Assembly (NCBI GenBank): GCA_029339505.1
Contig: JAQISU010000166.1
Span: 7,163,501-7,227,500 of the forward strand
Source of the DNA: Unio delphinus
Taxonomy: Eukaryota > Mollusca > Bivalvia > Unionida > Unionidae
Length of the DNA stretch: 64,000 nucleotides
Direction of reading: 5' to 3'
The notes beneath the pieces were generated by a model. It saw nothing but the letters and a program-made list of their open reading frames with translations. It made no database searches and had not been told where the DNA came from. Position 1 is the first letter of the stretch. Each line of letters starts with the position of its first letter. The position numbers and the translations under genes were made by a program. Shown here piece by piece: positions 12,143 to 23,875 of the stretch.

Positions 12143-12268
12143 ATGAGATTGAGGAAGAGTTGGCTCCTATGATGGAGGCCCAGGAGATCAAGCAAGTTGA
12201 GAAATATGATGAGCAAATTCAAAGATGCAAAGAAACTGCCATGGATCTTAGCTGGATTCACTTCCTTG
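12143..12268 (+). CDS. Host gene A, internal exon (first visible)
   Basis: A 126-bp exon between TATATTTCAG and GTAAAA; both introns are phase 1. It encodes an acidic helical stretch (DEIEEELAPMMEAQEI...) ending DLSWIHFL. Its last base G joins GT of the next exon as a Gly codon and the frame stays open, which supports the model. Five more exons follow, ending at 25940. I do not recognise the protein with certainty. A C-terminal part of a large axonemal protein such as CFAP54 is the first candidate I would test, but that is a guess. Confidence 0.75.
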
Positions 12269-12298
12269 GTAAAACTTTTAACTTTAATTATTTGGTAT

Positions 12299-12299
12299 T

Positions 12300-12351
<52 letters not shown>
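12299..12351. repeat. (TCA)n microsatellite
   Basis: About 17 TCA units. On the minus strand this is (TGA)n immediately after the LINE's last codons, so it is probably the LINE's own 3' tail. Confidence 0.9.
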
Positions 12352-12356
12352 GTCTC

Positions 12357-13420
12357 TTGACCTAGTGTGGACATTGAGGCACTGTGCTGCTGAACATCTG
12401 ACCAGTTCCTTCCACTTGTCTCGATCATGTGCCAATGCCTTTGTCTCTGCAAAACTTTTCCTGGTCCATTCTGTGATGTTGTCACTCCATTTTTTTCTCT
12501 GTCTACCTCTCCTTTCTACTACCTTGGACACTACCCTGCAGTACTGTTGTGGATAGACTGTTGGCTTTAGTGACATGGCCATACCATTTCAGCTTTTTCT
12601 TTTTGACAGTGGCGAGGTCTTCATAATGGCCTACTTTGTGCCTGATGGTGTTATGCACTTCTTCATTTGTGATGTGGTCCATGTAAGAGATGCCAAGGAT
12701 GGTTCTGTAGCATCTTATTTCAAGTACCTGGATTCTTTGTTGTAATTGTGCTATCAGGGTCCAGGCCTCACATGAATACAGAAAGATTGAGATAACTAGT
12801 GCTCTCAATAGTCTGATTTTAGTTTTCAGACAGATATTCTTGTCTCTCCAGATGGGTCTTAGCTTTGACATAGCTGCCATTATGTGTGCTGCTTGTGATA
12901 AAATTTCTGCTCTTGATCCCTCTTCTGTGATTATGAAACCAAGATATTTGAATTGGCCCACTGTTTCTAGTTCCTGTCCTCTGACTTTAATCTTGGATGA
13001 GATTTGTTTGCCACTATTTGTCATCAGTCCATCAATGTCGTCTGCAAAGCTGAGGTTGGTGATGTTACACCCTCCAATGCTGACTGTCCCACAGTGGTTT
13101 TCCAGGGCTTCGCTCATGATGCACTCTAAGTAAATGTTGAAAAGCGTGGGTGACAGGAGACAGCCTTGCTGTACTCCTACTGTTGTCTTGAACCAGTCCC
13201 CCACAGAAACTTGAGCAATTGCTGCACTGTTAGCCTTGGCATACAGCTGCTTGATGGTGTTGGTCAACTTTTGACCCATGTTGTACTTCTTCATGTGGCC
13301 CACAATGCCTCATGCCTCATGCCACACTCTATCAAAAGCGTTTTTGAAATCTATGAACACATGATAGATGTCTTGTTGATGTTGTGAGTACTTTTCACAC
13401 AGAACCCAAAGATTGAATAT
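12357..13420 (-). mobile_element. 5'-truncated non-LTR retrotransposon (RT C-terminal half)
   Basis: On the minus strand, around 13330-13370, there is a reverse transcriptase motif A (FIDFKNAFDRVWH). It is followed by GVQQGCLLSPTLFN and the catalytic FADD (SFADDIDGL) in the frame 12503-13303. The C-terminal tail (QRKKWSDNITEWT) continues in another frame down to 12349, so at least one frameshift is present. A stop lies near the HEA-GIV junction. The endonuclease half is absent. It sits in an intron of host gene A, antisense to it, with a (TGA)n tail. Confidence 0.85.
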
Positions 13421-13504
13421 TTGTTCTGTTGTGCAAAAATTAAATGGTAAATTATTTTCACTTTATCATCAGTATGCTATTATTATTGGTGCTGTTAGTA
13501 TTGA

Positions 13505-13507
<3 letters not shown>

Positions 13508-13574
<67 letters not shown>
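13508..13574. repeat. (ATT)n microsatellite
   Basis: About 22 ATT units directly abutting the acceptor TATTTCCAG of the next exon, so the usual pyrimidine tract is replaced by TTA repeats. Confidence 0.95.
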
Positions 13575-13579
13575 TCCAG

Positions 13580-13993
13580 GTTACCAAAGCATTCTACAGA
13601 GGTTGTGCAGCACTTCAACCATCTCAGCCTCCAGTGCTAAATCTGTTGAGCATAAAAACAAACAGGTTGGCGACCTTGGCCCTGACTTTGACCTTGGGTT
13701 TATCAGTCATGCCCAGTGTGACACCTCTCTTAATCATGATGTTGTAAGATCCATGCTGTTCAGTAGCACCTGGTTGTTGAGGCTACAGAAAATGCATGTA
13801 TATCTTGCCAACAACCTGCAAGCTTATGGAGCTGAGTGTGTGGCTGTCTATCCACCAGCTGACCTTGAGCTGGCATTAATAACACCAGTGGGAACAGAAT
13901 TGTCCCTTATTACCAAGACATACAAGGCCAACTTTACCAATCCTGCTGACTTTGAAGGAGAAAAGTTCCAGCTGGCAGTAGCATTAGTTCCAG
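13580..13993 (+). CDS. Host gene A, exon 2 of those visible
   Basis: A 414-bp exon after TTTCCAG and before GTAATA, phase 1 at both ends. It encodes GYQSILQRL..., a segment with the helix MLFSSTWLLRLQKMHVYLAN, and then AECVAVYPPADLELAL and LSLITKTYKANF. The frame is open throughout and joins exons 1 and 3. No catalytic motif is visible. The donor and the end of the exon have been copied several times into the following intron (13981-14240). Confidence 0.8.
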
Positions 13994-14240
13994 GTAATAT
14001 GTTTGGTCTTTTTTGCCCACTTTTGTTGATCTTAGTTTTGGGAGTCAGTAACATTAGTTCTAGGTAATAGGTTTTTTATTTGCCCATTTTTGTCGGTCTT
14101 AGTTTGGGGTCCAATAGCATTAGTTCCGGGTAATGTGTGTATTTATTTGACCTTTTTAGTCTCTTTTAGTTTTGGGGTTCAATAGCATTAATTCCAGGTA
14201 ATATGTTTTTTTATTTGACCTTTTTAGTCCCTTTCAGTTT
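13981..14240 (+). repeat. Minisatellite containing the exon-end/splice-donor sequence
   Basis: Four imperfect units of about 65-70 bp. Each begins with a version of GCATTAGTTCCAGGTAATAT, which in the first unit is the true exon end plus donor, and continues with TTTTTGCCC... and GTCTTAGTTTTGGG. The intron therefore starts with up to three decoy donors. Confidence 0.8.
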
Positions 14241-15097
14241 TATGGGTGCTTGTAATGGATTCAAATTTGACAGTGTGAACTTGAGCAGGTTAGGTTTTTT
14301 TTATGTTGAACATTTGACATATTGGTAAAGCATTCTATTTCTACTCTAATATTCTACTTTCAACAACCTATAGATTTAATGACTTTTTATTGTGTTTTTA
14401 TATCTTTTTAACTACATCTTCTAATTAGGCAACTTCCTGTACATTCGTGTACTGTAGCTTACTTGTAGATTTAGTGCAAAGTCATTCAATGAAGCCAGTG
14501 TTCATTAAAAATCAAAAGAGCTGAGCATGAATATTTTAATATCTGATCCTTATTTTTTTTATTTTCTTGAAAAAATTGTGATCATGGTTTATTTATCTAT
14601 GATTGTTATCTATGATTGGAAGACAAGGGTAAAGACTGATCTGACATCATATCTATACATTTAAATGATAAAAATAGAGGTGGCAGCTGCTACATGCAAA
14701 TATGTTTACGACAGAGTAAGAGATTTGGAGCATGTATTTCTTAAATAGATTCGAAGCAAGTAACACATGCATGTCAGAAGGTAGGGGTTTGTGTGTCTTT
14801 CCAGTATATGGAGATTGCACCATATTGTAAGGGTGGATCCCTGACTCATGAAGGGAAGTTGTCAGCTTCCATGATGGCAGGGATTCCTGGTGCTTCCTAG
14901 TGGAGGGAAGTTGACATCAGTCATTTGTGAGTCCTGTCTACCCAATGTTAGTGAAGCAGTCTTCTTTCTCAGATAGACCTGTTACTAGATAGGTATCTTG
15001 TTTGTCTGCCTTGAGTTTCCCAGATGGAGGCTCTCTAATAAGGTCGTCATCATCTGATTATTCATTGCCTGGTAACCAAAACCAGGCACTGGGCACA
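14241..15097. other. Intron sequence of host gene A
   Basis: AT-rich; no gene or recognisable element. Confidence 0.5.
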
Positions 15098-15460
15098 AGG
15101 TAATGTGTCAAGTAAACAGTTACTGAGTGTATGTGACTTAACACTAGCTTGTGGGCCATGGGTATTGGGCTTCATTTGCTGTGCATAGTGATGGAAACCA
15201 AGTAAACATTTACAGAGGGCATGTCACTAAACACTAGCTGGTTTGCCCTGGGTGTTGAGCTTCAGTCATTTTGTATAGAGATGGAAACCAAGTAAACAGT
15301 TACTGAGTGTATGTCACTAAACACTAGCTTGTGGACCCTGGGTATTGGGCTTCAGTCATTTTGTATAGTGATGGAAACCAAGTAAACAGTTACTGAGTGT
15401 ATGTCACTAAACAGTGGGCACTGGGTATTGGGCTTCAGTCACCATGCATAGTAATAGTTA
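15098..15460. repeat. Minisatellite, about 96-bp unit
   Basis: Nearly four units built on AAGTAAACAGTTACTGAGTG, CACTAAACACTAGCTTGTGG and GGGTATTGGGCTTCAGTCA, with the last unit shortened. Confidence 0.85.
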
Positions 15461-15852
15461 CCAATCGCCCACTTTCTATCTCTGATCACTGTGACATGGG
15501 GTGCCAACACTGGCACTGAGTTTAAGACATCAAGCACTAGTCTAGGGAATGGGTATTAGGTCTTGATCACCTATCTTGGGTAAGGGAATCAGATTGATAC
15601 CACCTACTTTCTATGTTACTGTTCCACTACAGGAAACAGCTTGATCACCAAACTAGTGAAAGGATCAACTCAAATACAGCTCCTTTTTAATTTTACCTGA
15701 TAATATTATAACCATTTTTAACCCACTGAAGCATTAAAAAATAATTTTGTTAAAATTCAAACTGCAATATGAAACCTAAATATGCATCATGTAAAAAAAT
15801 CAGCTGTTACCTGGGCCAGAAATGGAACTTTGCAATCAAATTTAAAACAAAT

Positions 15853-16105
15853 TGTTGTTGTAGGGTTTAACGCCATTTTTCAACAAACAATAGCTATACA
15901 TGGTGGCCAGTATTAATTGTGGAGGAAGAACCTGGGAAAACCCCCAGAAAGAACCACCAATCCCAAACAAGCTACTGGCAAGCTTTATCACAAACCCACA
16001 TTGGCCAAATCTGAGACTCAAACCCACATAGAGAGAGTTGAGATGGCAGTGATCCATAACAGAGAGTGCTTTAAACCACTTTGCCACTCGGGGCCCCCTT
16101 CAAAA
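15853..16105 (-). mobile_element. SINE A, copy 1
   Basis: On the minus strand it begins with a tRNA-like head (GAGTGGCAAAGTGGTTTAAA; a B-box-like GGGTTTGAGTC) and ends GGCGTTAAACCCTACAACAA. Similar copies lie at 18669-18911 (+) and 54497-54592 (partial). Confidence 0.75.
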
Positions 16106-16210
16106 CAAGTAAATAAATTATTTGTTTTCAGTATACATACGACCAATAGATGTGGATTTAATTAGTTATGAGGAACATTCTTTTCAAATTGCCTCTCATT
16201 TCTGTGTTAG

Positions 16211-16475
16211 GTGAGGTTCCTCCTGCACCTGGAATTGTGAAGGATCCCATTAAACCTTCAGACAAGGCCGTGACCAGCCCATCTGATATGGAGGTAACTT
16301 TGCAATGGTACCAGCCATCACTAGAGGAGACAGATCCAATCCGTCATGATGCCACTGGATTTGAGACATGTGTCCTCTTGTTGCATGCTGTTTATAGCAA
16401 ATCTACTGGGCCTGGTGCCTTTCAGCCAAGACTTCTCTGGGTGTCATTATCTCAGCTTCATGATCTACACGATAA
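16211..16475 (+). CDS. Host gene A, exon 3 of those visible
   Basis: A 265-bp exon between GTGTTAG and GTATGC; phase 1 in, phase 2 out. It encodes EVPPAPGIVKDPIKP, MEVTLQWYQPSLEETDP, then TCVLLLHAVYS and LLWVSLSQLHDLHDK. The junction with the exon at 21139 completes a Lys codon. No recognised domain. The beta-strand-like pattern around VTLQWYQP could be part of an Ig-like fold, which is only a suggestion. Confidence 0.8.
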
Positions 16476-17153
16476 GTATGCAAGCATTGAAAAACAAATT
16501 CTGTATCAATCTGGACTAACTTTATTCATGTTGTAACAATTTTAAAAAAAAAAACATTTTTCTGATTCTTACAGACCACAATTTTGAAAAAGCAAATAAT
16601 GATCTCTTTGGGGAGTTGACAGGAGCCACTTAACAAATCCATGAATTTAAATACAGAGAAATTAATTCACAGTATTCTTGAAAGGATATCATAACAAAAT
16701 TTTAGCTGACTAAGTTTTACGAGGCATCAAATAATTGGATGAAGTTTAAGGACAAGTCCAAACTGACTCACCAAATTTCTGGCATTGGAACCTCTTTTAC
16801 AAAGTTGAACTAATTATAAGAGTCAAACATATGTGGTCATGTAACTACAATTAGTTTATGCATTCGAGGGTGCATTCCCTTTGATTAAATTTAGTTGCTG
16901 TCTAATACATCTTATATAAATATAAAATATACTGGACTGTTTCATTTTAGTTAGAAACAATTACAGATTTATCTAGTAGAGTTTGGTTTCTAGTAAATTT
17001 TAATTTGATGTTTGAAGTTTACAGTTTTATTAAGAGGTTACAGTAATTATTTGCCTTTCTTTATGACTGATGGATTATAGAAAGAATAAAAATGGATTCT
17101 CATTCAAGTACACTGTCACTATGAATACTTAAAACAGAACTAAAGGTTAACAT

Positions 17154-17196
<43 letters not shown>

Positions 17197-18668
17197 GATT
17201 GGTGAATGCAGGCATTACTATGTCAATGTTATTTACAACTGTAAAATCTAATCAAGATATCTTTATTGCAGTTTATACTGTTATTCAAGTGATTCATCTA
17301 CATTTGTATGTGTACCATTATCCAAGTAATTCCATCTATACTGATATGTACTGTTATCCAAGTGATTCCATCTATATTTTGGTGTGTACTGTTATTTTTG
17401 TGATTTCATTTATACTGCTATGTGTACCATTATGCACAACACAGACTTTGAATTTTACATTGTCTGCATTGTAATAATGCAGAAAACAATAGAAATGAAA
17501 AAAATTAATCGAGCCAACAGGTACCTATTCCAGTTTTGTAAATTGGTGAAAAGTACTGCCATGATGTTTAATCTTTACAGTTTCACTACAATGTAACAAC
17601 AAATACTATTGCAACAGGTGTAAAAGTGCATTAGGGCCATAATTGCTAATAGGATTTCCTGCCATAACCAGATCTTTGATTTTATGGTGAAAGAATTGTC
17701 AGGAATTTAAAAAAGTGAGTGGATAATTATTGCTTTGTACTTATTGTGGCACAAATACATGGATTATAAAGGTTGCTTGTAATTGCAAATTCTGCTAGCC
17801 CAACAAACATACATTGTTATGTTCTAGAGTCAGAGACTAGCTAGCTACCTGTTATGATTTTGCTATCTTAGCAGTACAGTGGCACATGACATATGTGCAT
17901 CTAAGTGATCACAGCTCACATCTGCATTTAAAAAGAAAAAGAAAAATCATAATATCAATTTCAAAAACAATTATACTGTTTCCAAGGACAATTATGTCAT
18001 TAGTTCCAAGGACAGTTCTAATATATATTGAAATAGATGCAAGAAACTGAGAGCAAACATTGCATAACTTGTACTTTCAGGCTGTCATAGAGTCTTTTTC
18101 AAACTCAAGAACTAAACAGAAAAAAGACAAACAAGAAACACAAAAGAAGCATTAATGGAAGTAAAAAAAATGTTTGATGATGTGCTTAATTGATTTAGAC
18201 TCAGATGATAACAATTAAAACTTTGTTTGTATTGACCTTTAACTGGAAAACAAAAAGTAAATTTTCATAATGTAATGTATTTTATTAGCATTCATAATAT
18301 AATGTATTATTCATTGTTTCTGCAATGATAGTACTGTCTTTAATGATGATATTACTGTCAACAACTACAAAAGTCAATAGTAATGATAGGTGAGTGGGTG
18401 AGCAATGGGCAAAATGAATGAATTATAAAATGGAGAAATAATGACTGTAAACATAATGATATTATTGCATGTTGGTACCATTTTTGGAGTGTTCTTTATT
18501 AAACTAGCTGGTTTCAGTTTTCAGAGGCAGCATGTCTGGTAAAATTCCTTTTCTTTCCTGGTTTTGGAACTCCATTTGCAGGATTAAGCAATAGGGCATG
18601 TTACAAATTAGGTGGATATGATGCCATTTATGATGCCATTTATGTCCTCACGCAAAAACTTAACCCAA
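16476..18668. other. Intron of host gene A with a (GT)n tract
   Basis: AT-rich. A (GT)n microsatellite lies at about 17155-17195. Several imperfect copies of TATACTGTTATCCAAGTGAT at 17270-17420 form a weak short repeat. No genes. Confidence 0.55.
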
Positions 18669-18911
18669 GTGGGGGGCGCCAAGTGGCCTAAAGGGCTCTC
18701 CAATACCGTTCACTGCCATCTCACCTCTGTCTGTGTGGGTTCAAGTATCAGATTCAGCCAATGTGAGTATATGAGAAAGCTTGCCAGTGGCTTCTTGTGG
18801 GTCCGTGGTTCTTTCCGTGGGTTTTCCCGGGTTCTTCCTCCACCATTAATACTGGCTGCCATGTATAGCCTATCATGTGCTGAAAAATGGCGTTAAACAC
18901 AACAACAACAA
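18669..18911 (+). mobile_element. SINE A, copy 2
   Basis: Head GGCGCCAAGTGGCCTAAAGG, a B-box-like GGGTTCAAGTA, body TGGGTTTTCCCGGGTTCTTC, and tail GGCGTTAAACACAACAACAA. It matches copy 1 in the opposite orientation. Confidence 0.8.
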
Positions 18912-19484
18912 ATAACCCAATGGGCAGTGTTTTAAATCCTACTGATAAACTTTGTCACATGGCTGGTTACAATGTCATCTCCCTGCAAGTAAAATCAAAG
19001 TAAATTTATATTTATTTCAGTCATGTAGGCTACAATCCTAAAATACATATGAAAAAGATCACTATACGTAAAGGAAATACACTTCTTGTATTATCACTGT
19101 CATACATTATGTGCAGGTTTTTATCTAGCAAATGAATGGTTTGTAAACTTCAAACATTGAGATGAAATCAGGCTATTACAACTCTATGATCTTTAAGTGA
19201 CAGAAAAGAGCAAAAGCTACCAAGTTCTGTAACACTGAGCAAATATTTTTTTCCTAGAATAAGAGTGAACATTTAAAAAGAACTTACACTATTGTAAATT
19301 ATGTTGGATATAATCATAAAAGTTTGATCACAAATACAAAAGTATTTAATATTCCTAATGAATTTCAGTGGTGTTCCAAGAATGATGTAACAACATTGAT
19401 ATGAGCAATCAACATAGTTACTAGAGAATAGAACACAGAGTTAGCATCACATTGAGTATACTCAAATGTTTTGTTTGTCTGAAG

Positions 19485-19650
19485 CAGGCCCGCACCTAGG
19501 AAATTCTGGGCCCCAGGCAGCTGACAGAGTTTGGGCCCCTTCCGTGTTTCAAATATGTGCGTATAAAAAAAACTCGAAAAAGGGCGGGCCCCTATCTAGC
19601 TCGGGCCCCTGACAAGTGCCATGGTTGTCCTCCCCCTAGGTGCAGGCCTG
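19485..19650. mobile_element. hAT-type MITE, 166 bp
   Basis: Ends CAGGCCCGCACCTAGG and CCTAGGTGCAGGCCTG form a 16-bp TIR with one mismatch. TCTGAAG is duplicated on each side (19478-19484 and 19651-19657; an eighth base is ambiguous). CAG-type ends with a duplication of about 8 bp fit hAT. Confidence 0.85.
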
Positions 19651-19761
19651 TCTGAAGCATTGTGGCAGTGGATGCCAGATCTTGTGTGTAAAGGGCAGCA
19701 AATTCTATTTATAGCAGTAAGATGAATTTGTAACCTGCCACATTACTGTTGGAAAAAATAA

Positions 19762-20068
19762 CCAGGGGAAGAGAAGTGTTCCTTAGTTGGAAATTTTGTC
19801 TAGTTTCTTTGTGTAGAAAGTATTGTCAGGGGAAGAGAAGTGTTCCATAGTTGGAATTTTTGTCTAGTTTCTTTGTCACTGAAACTATGGTGAGGGAAAG
19901 AGAAGTGTTCCACAATTGGAATGTTGTCTAGCTTCTTTGTTTAGAAAGTATGGTCAGGAGAAGAGAAGTGTTCCACAATGGAATGTTGTCTAGCTTTTTT
20001 GTCACAGCAAGAATTATCAGGGGAAAAGAAGTTTTCTGTATCAGGACTTCAGGTTAGTTTCTTTGTCA
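19762..20068. repeat. Minisatellite, about 62-66-bp unit
   Basis: Five units carrying GGGGAAGAGAAGTGTTCC, TTGGAA-TTTTGTCTAG and TTTCTTTGT, increasingly diverged towards the right. Confidence 0.85.
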
Positions 20069-21138
20069 TCTATGGTAGTTTTCAATTCTTTTCTGACATA
20101 TTGATCACTGTAGTTGTTACATATTATGATAGTTAGTCATTCTCTGTTTTGCATGTTGTGTTCGGACCATATATATTCAATACATGTAATTTGCTCATTG
20201 ATGTATTAGAGAAGGTGTCTATATGATTTGTTTGACAGGTTTTGCACCTTATATCACCAGATGTGCCAGTGTGGTCTTTTTTGTGATTGGTGTTAGCTTT
20301 CTTCTGACTAGGATGTCTTAACTAGTGGTTTGTTGGGGATGATTAACTTTAGTTTCTCACAAGATTCCATGATGAGCCAGTGCTTCTGGATAATTTGACC
20401 TACTTTGGGGTTGTTTGGATGGCAGATCAGAATAAATGGTACCCTAACAATCATTTCCTTTTCTTTATATTTAATTGCTTGGCCCATTGACTTGCCTCTG
20501 CTGTCAGGTCTCTGTTGAAACTTGGTTCATCAAATGTTGAGGCAAGTCTTCTTTTATAATGTTTCACCATTGGATTTAACTTGGTATGTTTTATAGTGCA
20601 TGGATGTTCTGAATCCAAGGCTTTGGAAGACAGCTAGATGGGAGAAGATCCTTCAGCCAAAATATTTTCAGTTTAATAATTTTCTCCATAGGCTCATTAT
20701 TCACCCATTTACATGTAATCACTACTTGTTTCAGTGTAGCTCTTCAGGGTTATTATTATTGTCATGTACATTACTGTCATGACAAAAACAATTATTTATA
20801 TGGGAAGCCAATTTGCATTAAGGAAACTGATGGTGCTTTTGTTATCCTTTTCTAGGTCTTTACCAACCAGATTGTCATTTTTATAATCTAAGTCAAAATA
20901 ATTATATTATTATTAATAATTAGCTTTTTTAATTTCATAGTTTTAATTTGTGTTTATACTTTGTCTTTTCTCTGTTATTTGTTTGCCTTTGACACAGAAT
21001 TGTATATACATGTATATCTGACCTTTGACACAGGTGATCTCTCACAACAATTAATTTTAATTAATAATTTGTGCATTAAGAATATGGTTCTTTATTACAG
21101 GTGGTCTTACATAGCAGTATTCCTATATATATTTTCAG
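20069..21138. other. Intron of host gene A
   Basis: AT-rich; ends in the acceptor ATATTTTCAG. Nothing else supported. Confidence 0.5.
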
Positions 21139-21292
21139 GCTTGCTGTCCTGTCACAGCGTGCCGAAATCTATCTTGGAGAGAAAGTGAAGAAAGAGCCTA
21201 TAACTCCATCGCCCACAACAACCTCCAAATCCAAGAAAACCCAGCGCATTAAGCCTCTTTCATCTAAAGATCAGAAGGATGAACAACTAGAA
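21139..21292 (+). CDS. Host gene A, exon 4 of those visible
   Basis: A 154-bp exon between ATATTTTCAG and GTAGGATC; phase 2 in, phase 0 out. It encodes LAVLSQRAEIYLGEKVKKEP, then a Ser/Thr/Lys-rich linker (TPSPTTTSKSKKTQRIKP) ending KDQKDEQLE. The linker looks disordered. Confidence 0.8.
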
Positions 21293-22499
21293 GTAGGATC
21301 AATATTTTCCATTTTTGAAAAATCATTGGGGATGGTAAAAACAGATCATCTGTTTTTTTTATGGGTTATAACAACCAAAAAGTTTCATAACTCTTGCCTC
21401 AAAAAAGGCGAGCAATGCATGTATATTGAATTCAGTTGGTAAATAAACAGTTGTTCACCATGAAATCCTGGTTGTAAATTCTATTTGAATATGCTGTTAA
21501 AAACAAATTCTACTTGGATGCATCTTGGGATAAAGATGTTTCGCACATTTAAACTGAATCATAGTAACCTACTCTCTATGGTTTATGGAGTATTTCTTTA
21601 ACATTATTTCTGTGCTACAATTATATCATGGAATGAATTAGGTCACCTTTTTCCCTAATAGGGTTTAATAAAATCAGACAATCTCATGTAACAGAAGCAT
21701 GATAAACAGAAAACTCTGTATTGTCCCTGTTTATACATGGGAATCTGATCATATAAATATATGCGATTTAATTACAATTCTGTAAACAACTTTTTTTTTC
21801 CGAGTGAGAGCCATTATCTTAAGCTAAGTAAAGGACATTATCTTATTGTTTATATCCAAACAATGTGATGATTGTCATATGTTTTATTATGATTTTGGGG
21901 ATGGACTTTCTAATTATAACTAAGATCTTTCTAGAACAATGTAGGTTTGACCCTTATCTGGGGGTATCTTTTTTACATCTTAGTTTGAAATATAGCATAA
22001 TCGATTGCATTATTATTTTGTCCATTGGGCTGGCAATTTATATTTTCAGATTATTTAATTCAAGTGATTCTTCTTGGGAAATACAATATTCTTTTCATTA
22101 GTAGCATTCATGGAAATAGATCTTGAATTTATATTGTTATTCTTGGATATATTATTGTGATCCAACAGAAGACTGATGAACTTCAGGATTATACAGGCCA
22201 CCACATGCACATCAACAGTTACAGCATTGGATTTAATTTGGTTTTCCACTTAAGTTTATGTATAAATTTAATTATTAGGATTTAAGTCTGTAATTTTAGG
22301 ATTATTTGGGATTTAATTTACAAATACCTTTACATTTTCACTTTGTATTCTAGGGAAATAAATATTTTGTTGAATTTCACAAAGTTTGTTGCTTCTCACT
22401 CTTTTCTATTACTTGCTTTAAGTCACAATACTTTATAAAATTGGTCGTCTGAAATATCTGAATACATTTTGAAGCTGATAAGGATTGTTTAATCTGCAG
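21293..22499. other. Intron of host gene A
   Basis: AT-rich; ends TTTAATCTGCAG. No feature found. Confidence 0.55.
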
Positions 22500-22580
22500 A
22501 TCTTGCTGAGACAGTGCGTGGAGGATATTAGAAATCTATTTGGGGCACTCTTTGAGCAAGAGGCTGGAACCATTCCAGAG
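22500..22580 (+). CDS. Host gene A, exon 5 of those visible
   Basis: An 81-bp phase 0-0 exon of 27 codons between CTGCAG and GTAGGTT. It encodes ILLRQCVEDIRNLFGALFEQ and AGTIPE, an amphipathic helix. It joins in frame to the terminal exon. Confidence 0.78.
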
Positions 22581-23063
22581 GTAGGTTCACTTAAAACTGT
22601 TAAAAGAATGATCTTGGGGCAAGTGGTAATGGATTTTCTTTACATATCTAGTCCTAAATTCAATCCATTGTTCTAGAATGTGCAGGAATGATGTTACTAT
22701 GAGTCTGAGGCCAGAATCTTCCTTTCCCAAACTAATATGCATGGCTGATTATTTTCTTACAATTGTAGATCAGAAAATATTGGTGCTAAGCAAAACAACA
22801 TTAAGTGGTAAATATTGACCAGTTTTTACAAATATTAGGGCTCCAATAGGAATGGACTGTCTCATAATCCTGTATGTTTATGGTCATGTGGTCTAGTTTA
22901 GAACACATGTGGATAAAATCTCTTTCATCATGAGACTGCAGTCTTTCATCACAGACCTTCTACTGCAATCTTAGTGCACAAACTTTCTATCATCACTTCA
23001 GTGTCCTTTGAAAATAAAGACTGACAGTAAATTGCAGTACATTTACATCCTAAAGCCTGTTCA

Positions 23064-23343
23064 CTGCTCCAGTTGCCTAGTGGTTAGAGCATCTGCCTTG
23101 AATGCAGGAGGTCATGGGTTCGATCCCTGGCCAAATCATACCAAAGACTTAAAAAATGGTATTTACAGCTGCCTCGCTTGCCGCTCAGCATTTAGGTTAG
23201 TGTTAGGTCTGGTCGGTCTGGTCTCAGGATAATATGACTAGGTGGGACATCATGCCCCAGTGCTAGACATCACTATAAACTGCCACACTGCAGACATCAT
23301 AGCGATATGACTGAAAAAATGTTACAGCTGCGTAAAAAATCGA
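23064..23343 (+). mobile_element. tRNA-derived SINE B, copy 1
   Basis: Pol III A box at about 23079-23090 (TAGTGGTTAGAGC) and B box GGTTCGATCCC at 23117-23127. A shared body (GTTAGTGTTAGGTCTGGTC; GGGACATCATGCCCCAGTGC) follows. Copies 2 and 3 lie in reverse at 30376-30607 and 49989-50236. It is a SINE and not a tRNA gene: the tRNA arms are not maintained and the body is long. Confidence 0.9.
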
Positions 23344-23619
23344 AATCACACACACCTAAAACATGCAACAGTTGAAGTTTAGTGTCTAACAAATAGAACA
23401 TTTGCACTTTTTGACCTAGTTAATTGTAAGTTTGTTCAGTTTTAGGTAGAAAAAGCCATTATTGGTTGATTATTATTATTTTCTGAAATGTTAATCTTTT
23501 CATTATTATTTCACAATGGGAAATCAATTCTTGATAAATGTGGAATCAAGGATTATTTTTTTTTAACCAATTTGTTTAGTTGTAGCATCAAGATCTTGTA
23601 GTGTTGCATTTGAAAGATT

Positions 23620-23875
23620 TTATTAATCTTAAGCACATAAAATGGGATAGAGACATGATATACATGCATACTTAATATTTAATTGTATTAATTCTAAGCA
23701 CATTTAATGGGATATAGAGACATGATATACATGTACATGCATATTTAATTGTATTAATTCTAAGCACATTTAATTGGATATAGAGACATGATATACATGT
23801 ACATGCATATTTAATGTTTAATTGTATTAATCATACACACATGTGATAGGATATAGAGAAATGATATATGTGTAC
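23620..23875. repeat. Minisatellite, about 75-bp unit
   Basis: Four units containing TTAATTGTATTAAT, TAAGCACATTTAATGGGATA and GAGACATGATATACATGTAC. Confidence 0.85.

Noticed and set aside
12112..12556. Poly-Ser, poly-His and poly-Asp open frames at the TCA repeat
   Set aside because: They read through a microsatellite and a splice donor; only the exon part at 12143-12268 is supported.
23079..23150. tRNA gene
   Set aside because: A and B boxes are present but the cloverleaf is not maintained and the unit belongs to a SINE with three copies here.
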